From a virus, in the IMG/VR virus record IMGVR_UViG_3300008107_006342, positions 1 to 29,959 of that record: a stretch of 29,959 bases of DNA. One strand, 5' to 3'. Each line of letters begins with the position of its first letter. The first letter of the stretch is position 1. The notes beneath the pieces were generated by a model. It saw only the letters and a list, made by a program, of their open reading frames with translations, did not search any database and was not told where the DNA came from. Below, one piece after another: positions 23,622 to 29,785 of this stretch. The translations under genes were made by a program, and so were the position numbers.

Positions 23622-24716
23622 TTATTTAAAATATTTACTCAACGTCTCACCAATACTTTTGCTTATGTCAGCTTTTATTTCATCCATATCAATTTCAACC
23701 TCTAAAAGATCATCACTTTCAGAAACACCTAAATCATTGTAATCATCTAAATTAACTTCATCTATTTCTTCATCAGTTGCGATCGGTGTATTTATGAAAT
23801 TTTCTAATTTATCCATTGTTTCACCCAATTCTTCTTCCCCACTTTCCGGTGCTTGTGGAATTTCTTCCCCACCTTCTGGTGTTTGTGGAATTTCTTCCTC
23901 ACCTTCTGGTGTTTGTGGAATTTCTTCCTCACGATCGAATTTTTTAGATATTTCCTCGATATCTTCATCCTCTAATTTATCTAAATCAACTGCCGATATT
24001 ATCATGTTTAAAACATATTTAATATCGTCACTTTCCATTTTTTGTTTTTGATCTCTTAATTCTTGACCAAGTTTCCCTGAAAATTTTTGTACTTCAGCCA
24101 TGTAATCTGAAGGTTTTCCTGATTCTCCACCTTCAGGTGCGAATGGAACTTCTTCTCCACCTTCTGGTGCCATTGGAACTTCTTCTCCACCTTCTGGCGC
24201 CATTGGAACTTCTTCTCCGCCAGGAGTAGGTGCCCCACCTTCTGGTGCCATTGGTGCTTCAGGTGCCCCACCTTCTGGTGCCATTGGTGCTTCAGGTGCC
24301 CCACCTTCTGGTGCCGCTGGTGCGGGTGCCATTGGTGCTTCAGGTGCAGGTGCCCCACCTTCTGGTTTTTGTTTTAAAACGTATTTTGTTGCTTCTTGTA
24401 AATTTTCTTGACCAACAAGTAAATCCATTCTTTTCAACGCCTCAGCATATGAAGAAAATCTATTTTTGTTTTTCATGAACATTCCACCAATATAATCTAG
24501 TGAATTTTCATTTAAACCTTTTTTTACATAGTAACCGTCTCTTTCTTTTACGATACCATATACTCCATTACCAATAGATTCTTTAATCATTTCGGCTTTA
24601 GTGTTATTATTTGTTGATTTTTTGGGTGTACTATTATAGTAGGTTAATTCGAGAATTCTTTTTAATTTGTCATCTCCATTTAACTTTTCACTACCCAATG
24701 GTTTTAAATCTCCCAT
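23622..24716 (-). CDS. Pro/Glu-rich repeat protein of the virion unit
   Basis: 364 residues. Residues 1-115 are folded-looking: IGNGVYGIVKERDGYYVKKG, DYIGGMFMKNKNRFSSYAEA and LKRMDLLVGQ, a pattern seen in proteins of other T4-type phages. Residues about 120-200 are low-complexity repeats (APEGGAPEAPM, EEVPMAPEGG). A helical segment follows (KFSGKLGQELRDQKQKMESD), then further repeats (EEIPQTPEGG) and an acidic C-terminus (DLLEVEIDMDEIKADISKSI). LNE/N near residue 70 could be a protease site. It is the first gene of a late unit, 34 bases downstream of a TATTTATA box. The low-complexity parts suggest a flexible, perhaps head-internal or neck protein; no activity can be assigned. Confidence 0.6.
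   Translation of the reverse strand: MGDLKPLGSEKLNGDDKLKRILELTYYNSTPKKSTNNNTKAEMIKESIGNGVYGIVKERDGYYVKKGLNENSLDYIGGMFMKNKNRFSSYAEALKRMDLLVGQENLQEATKYVLKQKPEGGAPAPEAPMAPAPAAPEGGAPEAPMAPEGGAPEAPMAPEGGAPTPGGEEVPMAPEGGEEVPMAPEGGEEVPFAPEGGESGKPSDYMAEVQKFSGKLGQELRDQKQKMESDDIKYVLNMIISAVDLDKLEDEDIEEISKKFDREEEIPQTPEGEEEIPQTPEGGEEIPQAPESGEEELGETMDKLENFINTPIATDEEIDEVNLDDYNDLGVSESDDLLEVEIDMDEIKADISKSIGETLSKYFK
23825..24360. repeat. Short tandem repeats coding Pro/Glu/Gly-rich linkers
   Basis: Three related blocks in one gene: about 24221-24320 (33-base units coding APEGGAPEAPM), about 24125-24220 (30-base units coding EEVPMAPEGG) and about 23825-23935 (30-base units coding EEIPQTPEGG). Copies are near-identical in DNA and continuous in frame, unlike a CRISPR array with unique spacers. 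Confidence 0.85.
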
Positions 24717-24750
24717 GTTTTTTGTTTAATAAATATAATTATTCTTATCC

Positions 24751-24758
24751 TATAAATA
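24751..24758 (-). promoter_or_regulatory. Candidate late promoter box before the repeat-protein unit
   Basis: TATTTATA on the minus strand, 34 bases before the ATG at 24716 and just after the end of the upstream gene (24785). It gives the longest leader among the late boxes here. Confidence 0.6.
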
Positions 24759-24784
24759 CAAGGATATATTAAAAAAATTGTTGT

Positions 24785-25888
24785 TTATTGATTTGATAGA
24801 GATAATTTTTTATCGATTATCTTACTTTTTAAATCTAATATTTTTTCTATATACCCATTTCTTCTAAGTAACTTGAATGTTAAGTTTTCATATGAGTACT
24901 CACCACCAGATTCTAAACCACTCTGTCTAAAGTTTTTTATCTTCTTATATAAGTCTTTAGTTTCTTTTGTTATATCATCACCACTTTCCATTTTAGATAA
25001 TAAATCATCTATTTGCTTTCCATATTCTTCACCCTTTTGTAATATTTTTTTATCATCTATTTTTGGATTTGTCTTTTCAGGTGTGACAACCCATTTGTTA
25101 TTTAATATAGAGTAAACACCAGATGATACATGTTCTTGATGAATATCTTGAACGTATATTTCAAGATCAAAACCTTTTATTTTAATGTCGTGTTTCGATT
25201 TCCAAACTTTTTCTTTTGAATCAAAAAAATCTTGAACTATTTTATGTAAGATAGTGGAATCTTCTTTTTCTTTATTATCAAATTCATCCATGTCAACTAA
25301 TATGTGTAAATCAACATCTGAAAATTCCGACCAATTATAGTTTGCCAAAGATCCGGTAAGAACTATATCGTGAATAAAAAATTCAACATCAATAAAATCT
25401 AAATATTCATTGGTGATTTCCAATAGTTTTTTTCTAATGTCGTCTTTAATAACATATTCTTTCCCAACTCTACGAAATATGTTTGGACATAATGTATCTT
25501 TACTTCTAAAAGATTTAATTATCTTTTTATCAACTTCCTTGTCTTCAATTAGTTCTTCAAATAAAGATTTTTTTGGTTTTTTATTTAAAATATAATTAAT
25601 CAAGTTAATCATATTTTCAGATGTAAAGCCCTGAGTACCTATCGTACCATTTGGTCTTCTAAGTAATTCTATTGGAACCAATTTAAATTCACCATCAATA
25701 ATTGATGGAATATTATCAACTTTTAAAAGATTAAGTAAATTCGACCTGTGATTACCATCTGATATGATATATGTATCGTCTGGCATTTTTGATAAAGTAA
25801 CAGGATCTGTTTTTACGTATTCGTAAATTTTTTCAATTTTATCGGGATCCTCTCTTAATTTAAAAATTAGTTCTTTAAATTCACTCAT
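24785..25888 (-). CDS. ParB-like domain fused to a nucleotidyltransferase
   Basis: 367 residues in two parts. Residues about 20-80 include TYIISDGNHRSNLLNLLKVD (39-58), the DGNHR loop of ParB/sulfiredoxin-type domains, which bind nucleotides and in some cases hydrolyse them. Residues about 160-250 include IVLTGSLANYNWSEFSDVDL (175-194), the GS...DxD motif of the minimal nucleotidyltransferases (DNA polymerase beta superfamily), with a possible third carboxylate in FDLEIYVQD (240-248). The C-terminus is helical. The substrate could be a nucleic acid end, a tRNA, a protein or a small molecule. It overlaps the upstream KTSC gene by ATGA. No toxin-antitoxin partner is evident, although the family includes such systems. 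The fusion itself is directly readable. Confidence 0.75.
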   Translation of the reverse strand: MSEFKELIFKLREDPDKIEKIYEYVKTDPVTLSKMPDDTYIISDGNHRSNLLNLLKVDNIPSIIDGEFKLVPIELLRRPNGTIGTQGFTSENMINLINYILNKKPKKSLFEELIEDKEVDKKIIKSFRSKDTLCPNIFRRVGKEYVIKDDIRKKLLEITNEYLDFIDVEFFIHDIVLTGSLANYNWSEFSDVDLHILVDMDEFDNKEKEDSTILHKIVQDFFDSKEKVWKSKHDIKIKGFDLEIYVQDIHQEHVSSGVYSILNNKWVVTPEKTNPKIDDKKILQKGEEYGKQIDDLLSKMESGDDITKETKDLYKKIKNFRQSGLESGGEYSYENLTFKLLRRNGYIEKILDLKSKIIDKKLSLSNQ

Positions 25889-26130
25889 TTTACCTTTTTG
25901 TACTTATAAGTTTTCGCAATATTTGCGTTAAAAAACTTCCCTTGAGATTCCGCTAATCTTAATTTAGCAAAAATATCCCACGGTACTTTATTATACTCAT
26001 AAATACCACCATTATTGAAAGTAATCGTCAAATCTTGACTTTCAGTATCATACAATGCTGATTTTAGATTTGATGAATTGATTTCAACTGTAATAAGTTT
26101 TCCTTCGATTTTTTCTGAAATGATTCCCAT
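25885..26130 (-). CDS. KTSC-domain protein
   Basis: 81 residues consisting almost wholly of a KTSC domain: SSNLKSALYDTESQDLTITF (19-38), then GGIYEYNKVPWDIFAKLRLA and ESQGKFFNANIAKTYKY. The Ser-Ser-N...YD....L.I.F..G..Y.Y..VP...F..L..A.S.G..FN..I...Y signature is complete. The domain is thought to bind nucleic acid or partner with tRNA-related enzymes, but no function is established. It overlaps the following ParB-nucleotidyltransferase gene (ATGA), which suggests a functional pair. A TATAGT/ACTATA inverted repeat lies just before its ATG. Confidence 0.88.
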   Translation of the reverse strand: MGIISEKIEGKLITVEINSSNLKSALYDTESQDLTITFNNGGIYEYNKVPWDIFAKLRLAESQGKFFNANIAKTYKYKKVK

Positions 26131-26132
26131 AA

Positions 26133-26148
26133 TATAGTTTTTACTATA
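26133..26148. repeat. Inverted repeat TATAGT/ACTATA before the KTSC gene
   Basis: TATAGT (26133-26138), TTTT, ACTATA (26143-26148), two bases upstream of the KTSC ATG. Resembles the pair before the protease gene. A TATATTTC box, close to the host -7 consensus, lies at 26162-26155 on the minus strand, so the repeat would be in the leader as a hairpin or operator. Confidence 0.35.
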
Positions 26149-26170
26149 ATATACGAAATATATGGGAAAT

Positions 26171-26197
26171 AAAAAACCCCGAAAATTTCGGGGTTTT
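26171..26197. terminator. Terminator after the Hsp20 gene
   Basis: AAAACCCCGAAA and TTTCGGGGTTTT face each other around one base, with six As before it on the + strand, which is a T run leftward. It sits four bases after the Hsp20 stop and before the KTSC unit. Confidence 0.85.
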
Positions 26198-26200
26198 AAT

Positions 26201-26560
26201 TTAATTAAGAGAAATTAGTTTTTCCAAAGTTTTTTTCTTTGAAATTGGTAATGTTAATTCTAACACACCATTTTCGACCTTACCTTCAATTTGATTTTCA
26301 TTTACCTCATCAGGTAAAGTGTAGGTTTTTGTGAAGTTTGGTACAAATGTCGAACCACCTTCTTTTTCAAAAGTGATTTTCAAAATACCATCTTTTGTGG
26401 TGATCTTGAGATCACTCTTGGTTAGTCCCGGTACAGGAATAGTTACAACATAACCTGTTTCATCTTTATTAACTTTGGTTTTCGGAACATTAAGTTCTCT
26501 TTCAAATTCAAACATTTTATCAAATGCCTGAAAAAATGGGTCTTTAAATAATGTAATCAT
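26201..26560 (-). CDS. hsp20: Small heat-shock protein, Hsp20 family
   Basis: A 119-residue alpha-crystallin-type chaperone that holds unfolding proteins. Residues 1-25 are a short N-terminal region (LFKDPFFQAFDKMFEFER). The crystallin domain (about 27-110) has TKVNKDETGYVVTIPVPGLT, KSDLKITTKDGILKITFEKE and NQIEGKVENGVLELTLPISK, with the family's A/V-x-x-x-n-G-V-L-x-l/i signature (VENGVLELTLP). The C-terminal extension lacks a clear I-x-I/V motif. Phage Hsp20 proteins are well known from cyanophages and other T4-type phages, where they probably protect host machinery or aid virion folding. It is a single-gene unit with its own terminator. Confidence 0.92.
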   Translation of the reverse strand: MITLFKDPFFQAFDKMFEFERELNVPKTKVNKDETGYVVTIPVPGLTKSDLKITTKDGILKITFEKEGGSTFVPNFTKTYTLPDEVNENQIEGKVENGVLELTLPISKKKTLEKLISLN

Positions 26561-26624
26561 AATTATTAATTTTAGTAACCCATTTTCAATTTTTATACCA
26601 TAAAGATACTGATGACATTTTGTC

Positions 26625-27485
26625 TTATCTTTTTATTTTGATCGGACTATTTGTCATATCAGTATGGTCATTATTTCTAAATTTAATTCTCTTACGAACT
26701 GTAGATTGATGATTGACAGTAGTTTTTTTATTTAATAATGAATTATTACTTATATTTTCTTTTAATGATTTCTGTAGAACATTTATAATATGGAATGGGA
26801 GATTCGTTTCAGATTGTTCTATTTTTTTATCTAACTGACTCCAATATGTTACCGAGTTATTCCTTAATAATTTATGTACTGCGGTCTTTTTACCTGTTTT
26901 CATATTAATAATGTAAATCAACATACCATTTCTACTGTAATCCTCAAAATATTGTGGAGCATCTTCCGATGCGGTACACCATTTTGTATTTGATCCATAT
27001 TTTTTTGATGATTGATGTGTTAATGGTTTTAATATTAACCATTCTTCGTCTTTAAATAACACAACTATCTGACCCTCAAGTTCTTTTTCGTATTCTTTTA
27101 TTTCTGCTAATGATATTGACGATTTAATCTGTGAAAAATTTTTATATGTACTTAAATCGTTTTTTGGTATTAGATTTTTTTCATTATATTCACAAAACCT
27201 TTGAAATGATTTTAAGTCATCGATACCAATCATATTTTCCATAAACGTATGATAAAACAATAAGTGATCTTCTGGAATATTTTTTATATCCTCTTCCGAT
27301 ATATTCAATTCATCATTTAAAAATTTTTTTATTTCTTTTATATGTTGTTTATGTTTTTTTTCATTTTTAATGATCCTCATCAACGTCTCAACATATTTTG
27401 TTTTTTTAACACAAAGAATAGATAAAAGATCAATAATATTTATAATATTTTTTTCATCATTTTTTAATTCTTTTATTCTTGACAT
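26625..27485 (-). CDS. KWCT-motif protein, second copy of the domain
   Basis: 286 residues. Residues 1-130 are helical and charged. Residues about 138-235 hold the same domain as in the gene at 9583-10878: EGQIVVLFKDEEWLILKPLT (137-156), HQSSKKYGSNTKWCTASED (157-175), then YFEDYSRNGMLIYIINM. The two copies share Y-G-x-N-T-K-W-C-T, a following F/Y-E-D and a G-x-L-x-Y-I/L-I strand. The C-terminal 50 residues are basic and probably disordered (TTVNHQSTVRKRIKFRNND). No late-type box lies upstream. The domain occurs in many phage proteins without a known function; Lys, Trp, Cys and Thr in the motif could form an active or ligand-binding site. Confidence 0.65.
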   Translation of the reverse strand: MSRIKELKNDEKNIINIIDLLSILCVKKTKYVETLMRIIKNEKKHKQHIKEIKKFLNDELNISEEDIKNIPEDHLLFYHTFMENMIGIDDLKSFQRFCEYNEKNLIPKNDLSTYKNFSQIKSSISLAEIKEYEKELEGQIVVLFKDEEWLILKPLTHQSSKKYGSNTKWCTASEDAPQYFEDYSRNGMLIYIINMKTGKKTAVHKLLRNNSVTYWSQLDKKIEQSETNLPFHIINVLQKSLKENISNNSLLNKKTTVNHQSTVRKRIKFRNNDHTDMTNSPIKIKR

Positions 27486-27549
27486 ACGTTGTTTACTATA
27501 ATTATCAATTTTTGTTAATAATTGATTTTTTTTTTAATTTAAAATAACG

Positions 27550-27557
27550 TATGTTTG
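27550..27557 (+). promoter_or_regulatory. Host-type -7 box before the Clp gene
   Basis: TATGTTTG is an exact match to TAnnTTTG and lies 18 bases before the ATG at 27576. A TTG at 27522-27524 is a little too far for an ideal -33 element. A TATTTATA also occurs further up at 27437-27444, inside the opposing gene. Confidence 0.5.
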
Positions 27558-27575
27558 TAGTAAAATAATTAAAAT

Positions 27576-29591
27576 ATGTCAGTAGATTTCATTGATGATG
27601 GGCAACCAACAAACCAAAATAAGAAAGGTAAGAGAAATTCTAATACACCTATATTAGATAATTTCTCAAGAGATTTGATAAAATTAGCACAAGAAGGTAA
27701 AATAGACCCTATTGTTGGTAGAGATAAAGAAGTAAAAAGAATTGCACAAATTCTTTCAAGAAAGAAGAAAAATAATGTTGTTATTGTGGGTGATGCCGGT
27801 GTGGGTAAATCGGCATTGGTTGAAAAATTGGCGCTATTGATTAATAAAGGTAACTGTCCTTCAAATCTTTTAGATAAAAGAATAATGTCATTGGATTTGA
27901 CATCTTTAGTTGCGGGTACCAAGTATAGGGGTCAATTTGAAGAAAGGATTAAAGCGATATTAAATGAATTACAAGAAGCACCGAATGTAATTGTTTTTAT
28001 TGATGAATTACACACAATGGTCGGTGCAGGTAATGCCAGCGGATCAATGGATGCAGCCAACATATTAAAACCCGCACTTGCTCGTGGTGAAATTCAATGT
28101 ATTGGTGCAACAACTTTTGATGAATACAAAAAGAACATCGAAAAAGATTCTGCGTTAGTTAGAAGATTCCAAAAAATAATCTTACCGGAACCAACAGAAA
28201 AAGAAACTGTTGAAATTTTGGAAAATCTTAAAACATCATATGAGAATTTTCATAAAGTAAAATATGAAGATGGTGTTATTGATACTATTGTTAAAGTATC
28301 AAAAAGATTTATGACTGACAGACAATTTCCTGATAAGGCAATTGATATTATGGATGAATTAGGTTCAGAAAAGAAAATATCTAATAAAATACCTGAAAGT
28401 GTTGAAAAATTAAAACAAGAAGTTGAGGAAATAAAACAAAAAAAATTAGATGTCGTTAAAACACAGAATTATGAATTGGCAGCTAAATTAAGAGATACAG
28501 AAAAAACTGTTCTATCAAAATTAGAACAAGAAAAAGAAAAATGGTTGATAAACCAACAAAATAATAAAACACCAATTAGTATTGAAGATGTTTACCAGAT
28601 AATTTCAAATATTACTGGTGTACCAATTACAAAATTGGATTCAAAAGAAACAGAAAAACTTTTGAATTTAGATAAAATTTTAACATCTAAGGTTATTGGA
28701 CAGAATGAGGCGATATCAATCATATCTAAATGTATCAGAAGAAATAGAGTTGGTATTAAAGATACAAATAAACCAATCGGATCATTTATATTCTTAGGAT
28801 CAACTGGTGTCGGTAAAACATATCTTGCAAAATCATTGGCTGAAATATTATTTGGTGATCCCGAAAAAATGATTCGTGTGGATATGAGTGAATTTATGGA
28901 GAAACACAATGTATCTAAATTAATTGGTTCACCTCCCGGTTACGTTGGATATGATGAAGGTGGTCAATTAACAGAAAAGGTAAAAAACAATCCATTTTCA
29001 GTTATATTGTTTGATGAAATTGAAAAGGCACATAAAGATGTTTTCAATTTGTTGTTACAAATTTTAGATGAAGGACACTTAACCGATTCTTTTGGTAGAA
29101 AAGTTAACTTCACCAATACTTTGATTATTATGACATCAAATGTTGGGGCTAAAAAAGTTTCTGAATTTGGTGGGGGAGTTGGTTTTGAAACATCTTCAAC
29201 AAATAAACAAAAAGAAGAAGTTAAAAAAACAATGATACAAAAATCATTGAAACAACAATTCAATCCTGAATTTTTAAATAGAATTGATGATGTAATCCTT
29301 TTCAATTCTTTAGACGAAAATGCACTAAAACAAATTATTGGTGTTGAATTAAATAAATTAAAAAATAGATTAACTGAAAAAGGATACAAAGTTAATTTTG
29401 ACGAATCAGTATCACAAAAGATATATGAATTAAATCAACAAGAAGAATATGGAGCGAGACCCATAAAAAGAATAATACAAAATCTTTGTGAGGATTTCTT
29501 AAGTGAAGAAATTCTAAAAGGTACTATAAAAGAAAATGTTTTAGCAAATTTGAAAATTAAAGACGGAGAATTGGTAATTAGAAAAAAATAA
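27576..29591 (+). CDS. clpC: ClpC-like AAA+ unfoldase lacking the N-terminal domain
   Basis: 671 residues with two AAA+ modules. Module 1: GRDKEVKRIAQIL (48-60), Walker A GDAGVGKSA (72-80), Walker B VFIDELH (140-146). The middle linker (about 275-330) has a UVR-like motif (NYELAAKLRDTEK, 298-310) as in ClpC. Module 2: Walker A GSTGVGKT (408-415), Walker B ILFDEIEKAH, sensor-1 IMTSNVG (518-524), and the ClpP-loop tripeptide VGF at 535-537. GARPIKR near the C-terminus is sensor 2. Only about 25 residues precede the first module, whereas host ClpC proteins have a ~150-residue adaptor-binding N-domain. The ClpP-contact loop suggests it can work with the host ClpP peptidase; no ClpP gene is present here. 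Confidence 0.9.
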   Translation: MSVDFIDDGQPTNQNKKGKRNSNTPILDNFSRDLIKLAQEGKIDPIVGRDKEVKRIAQILSRKKKNNVVIVGDAGVGKSALVEKLALLINKGNCPSNLLDKRIMSLDLTSLVAGTKYRGQFEERIKAILNELQEAPNVIVFIDELHTMVGAGNASGSMDAANILKPALARGEIQCIGATTFDEYKKNIEKDSALVRRFQKIILPEPTEKETVEILENLKTSYENFHKVKYEDGVIDTIVKVSKRFMTDRQFPDKAIDIMDELGSEKKISNKIPESVEKLKQEVEEIKQKKLDVVKTQNYELAAKLRDTEKTVLSKLEQEKEKWLINQQNNKTPISIEDVYQIISNITGVPITKLDSKETEKLLNLDKILTSKVIGQNEAISIISKCIRRNRVGIKDTNKPIGSFIFLGSTGVGKTYLAKSLAEILFGDPEKMIRVDMSEFMEKHNVSKLIGSPPGYVGYDEGGQLTEKVKNNPFSVILFDEIEKAHKDVFNLLLQILDEGHLTDSFGRKVNFTNTLIIMTSNVGAKKVSEFGGGVGFETSSTNKQKEEVKKTMIQKSLKQQFNPEFLNRIDDVILFNSLDENALKQIIGVELNKLKNRLTEKGYKVNFDESVSQKIYELNQQEEYGARPIKRIIQNLCEDFLSEEILKGTIKENVLANLKIKDGELVIRKK

Positions 29592-29626
29592 TTTATAAAT
29601 ATCTTGACTTTTTGTAAAATTATATA

Positions 29627-29634
29627 TATTTATA
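29627..29634 (+). promoter_or_regulatory. Candidate late promoter box before a non-coding RNA
   Basis: TATTTATA about 36 bases after the Clp stop and six to eight bases before the first base-paired part of the RNA candidate. TTGACT (29604-29609) and TTTG (29611-29614) upstream could serve a host polymerase instead. Confidence 0.5.
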
Positions 29635-29639
29635 TTCTC

Positions 29640-29742
29640 GGAGGTTCTCTTTGTCGATTACCTTTTCGTTTTTTTTCATAAGTAAATGGGGTTGAACCCA
29701 TTGAAAGACCTTAGTCCCGACATATCGTTGGGACTTTTTTTT
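29640..29742 (+). ncRNA. Candidate structured non-coding RNA
   Basis: About 100 bases with no plausible gene but several stems: AGGT (29642-29645) and CTTT (29649-29652) pair with AAAGACCT (29704-29711), enclosing a U-rich stretch and the hairpin AATGGG-GTTGAA-CCCATT (29685-29702). A terminator follows. It is more GC-rich than its surroundings and has a promoter-like box before and a terminator behind, as expected for a free-standing small RNA. It carries GGAGG near its 5' end (29640-29644 region), a rarity in this window, which could contact the 16S rRNA 3' end. It does not fold as a tRNA. A short leader peptide from TTG 29651 is possible but weak. Confidence 0.5.
29713..29742 (+). terminator. 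Intrinsic terminator of the RNA candidate
   Basis: AGTCCC (29713-29718) pairs with GGGACT (29730-29735), with a weaker inner pairing CGA/TCG in the 11-base interval, followed by a run of eight Ts. It is strongly rightward only. Confidence 0.85.
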
Positions 29743-29749
29743 ATTATAT

Positions 29750-29780
29750 TTTGTTATTAAATTTATTTTTCGTATATTTA
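29750..29780 (+). promoter_or_regulatory. Bacteroidetes-type promoter for the lipoprotein gene
   Basis: TTTG (29750-29753), a 19-base spacer, TATATTTA (29773-29780): one mismatch from the Bacteroidetes consensus. The box ends five bases before the ATG at 29786, again predicting a very short leader. Confidence 0.6.
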
Positions 29781-29785
29781 CAGGT

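Noticed and set aside
23825-24360. CRISPR-like array
   Set aside because: Repeats are head to tail without unique spacers and stay in one coding frame.
24056-24478. Alternative frames on both strands over the Pro/Glu repeats
   Set aside because: Low-complexity by-products of the 30- and 33-base repeats; the 364-residue frame has folded N- and C-terminal parts and fits the operon.
27437-27444. TATTTATA upstream of the Clp gene as its late promoter
   Set aside because: It is 130 bases from the start and inside the opposing gene; a nearer TATGTTTG box explains the gene better.
27569-27922. Minus-strand 117-residue frame opposite the start of the Clp gene
   Set aside because: It is antisense to conserved Clp motifs and has no independent features.
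29651-29695. Leader peptide starting at TTG after GGAGG
   Set aside because: Fourteen codons with a plausible ribosome site, but a non-ATG start, no run of one regulatory amino acid beyond a few Phe, and the next gene has its own promoter after the terminator.
29640-29712. tRNA gene
   Set aside because: GGGTTGAACCC looks like a T-arm, but the loop is six bases, no acceptor or anticodon arm can be drawn, and there is no CCA-proximal pairing.
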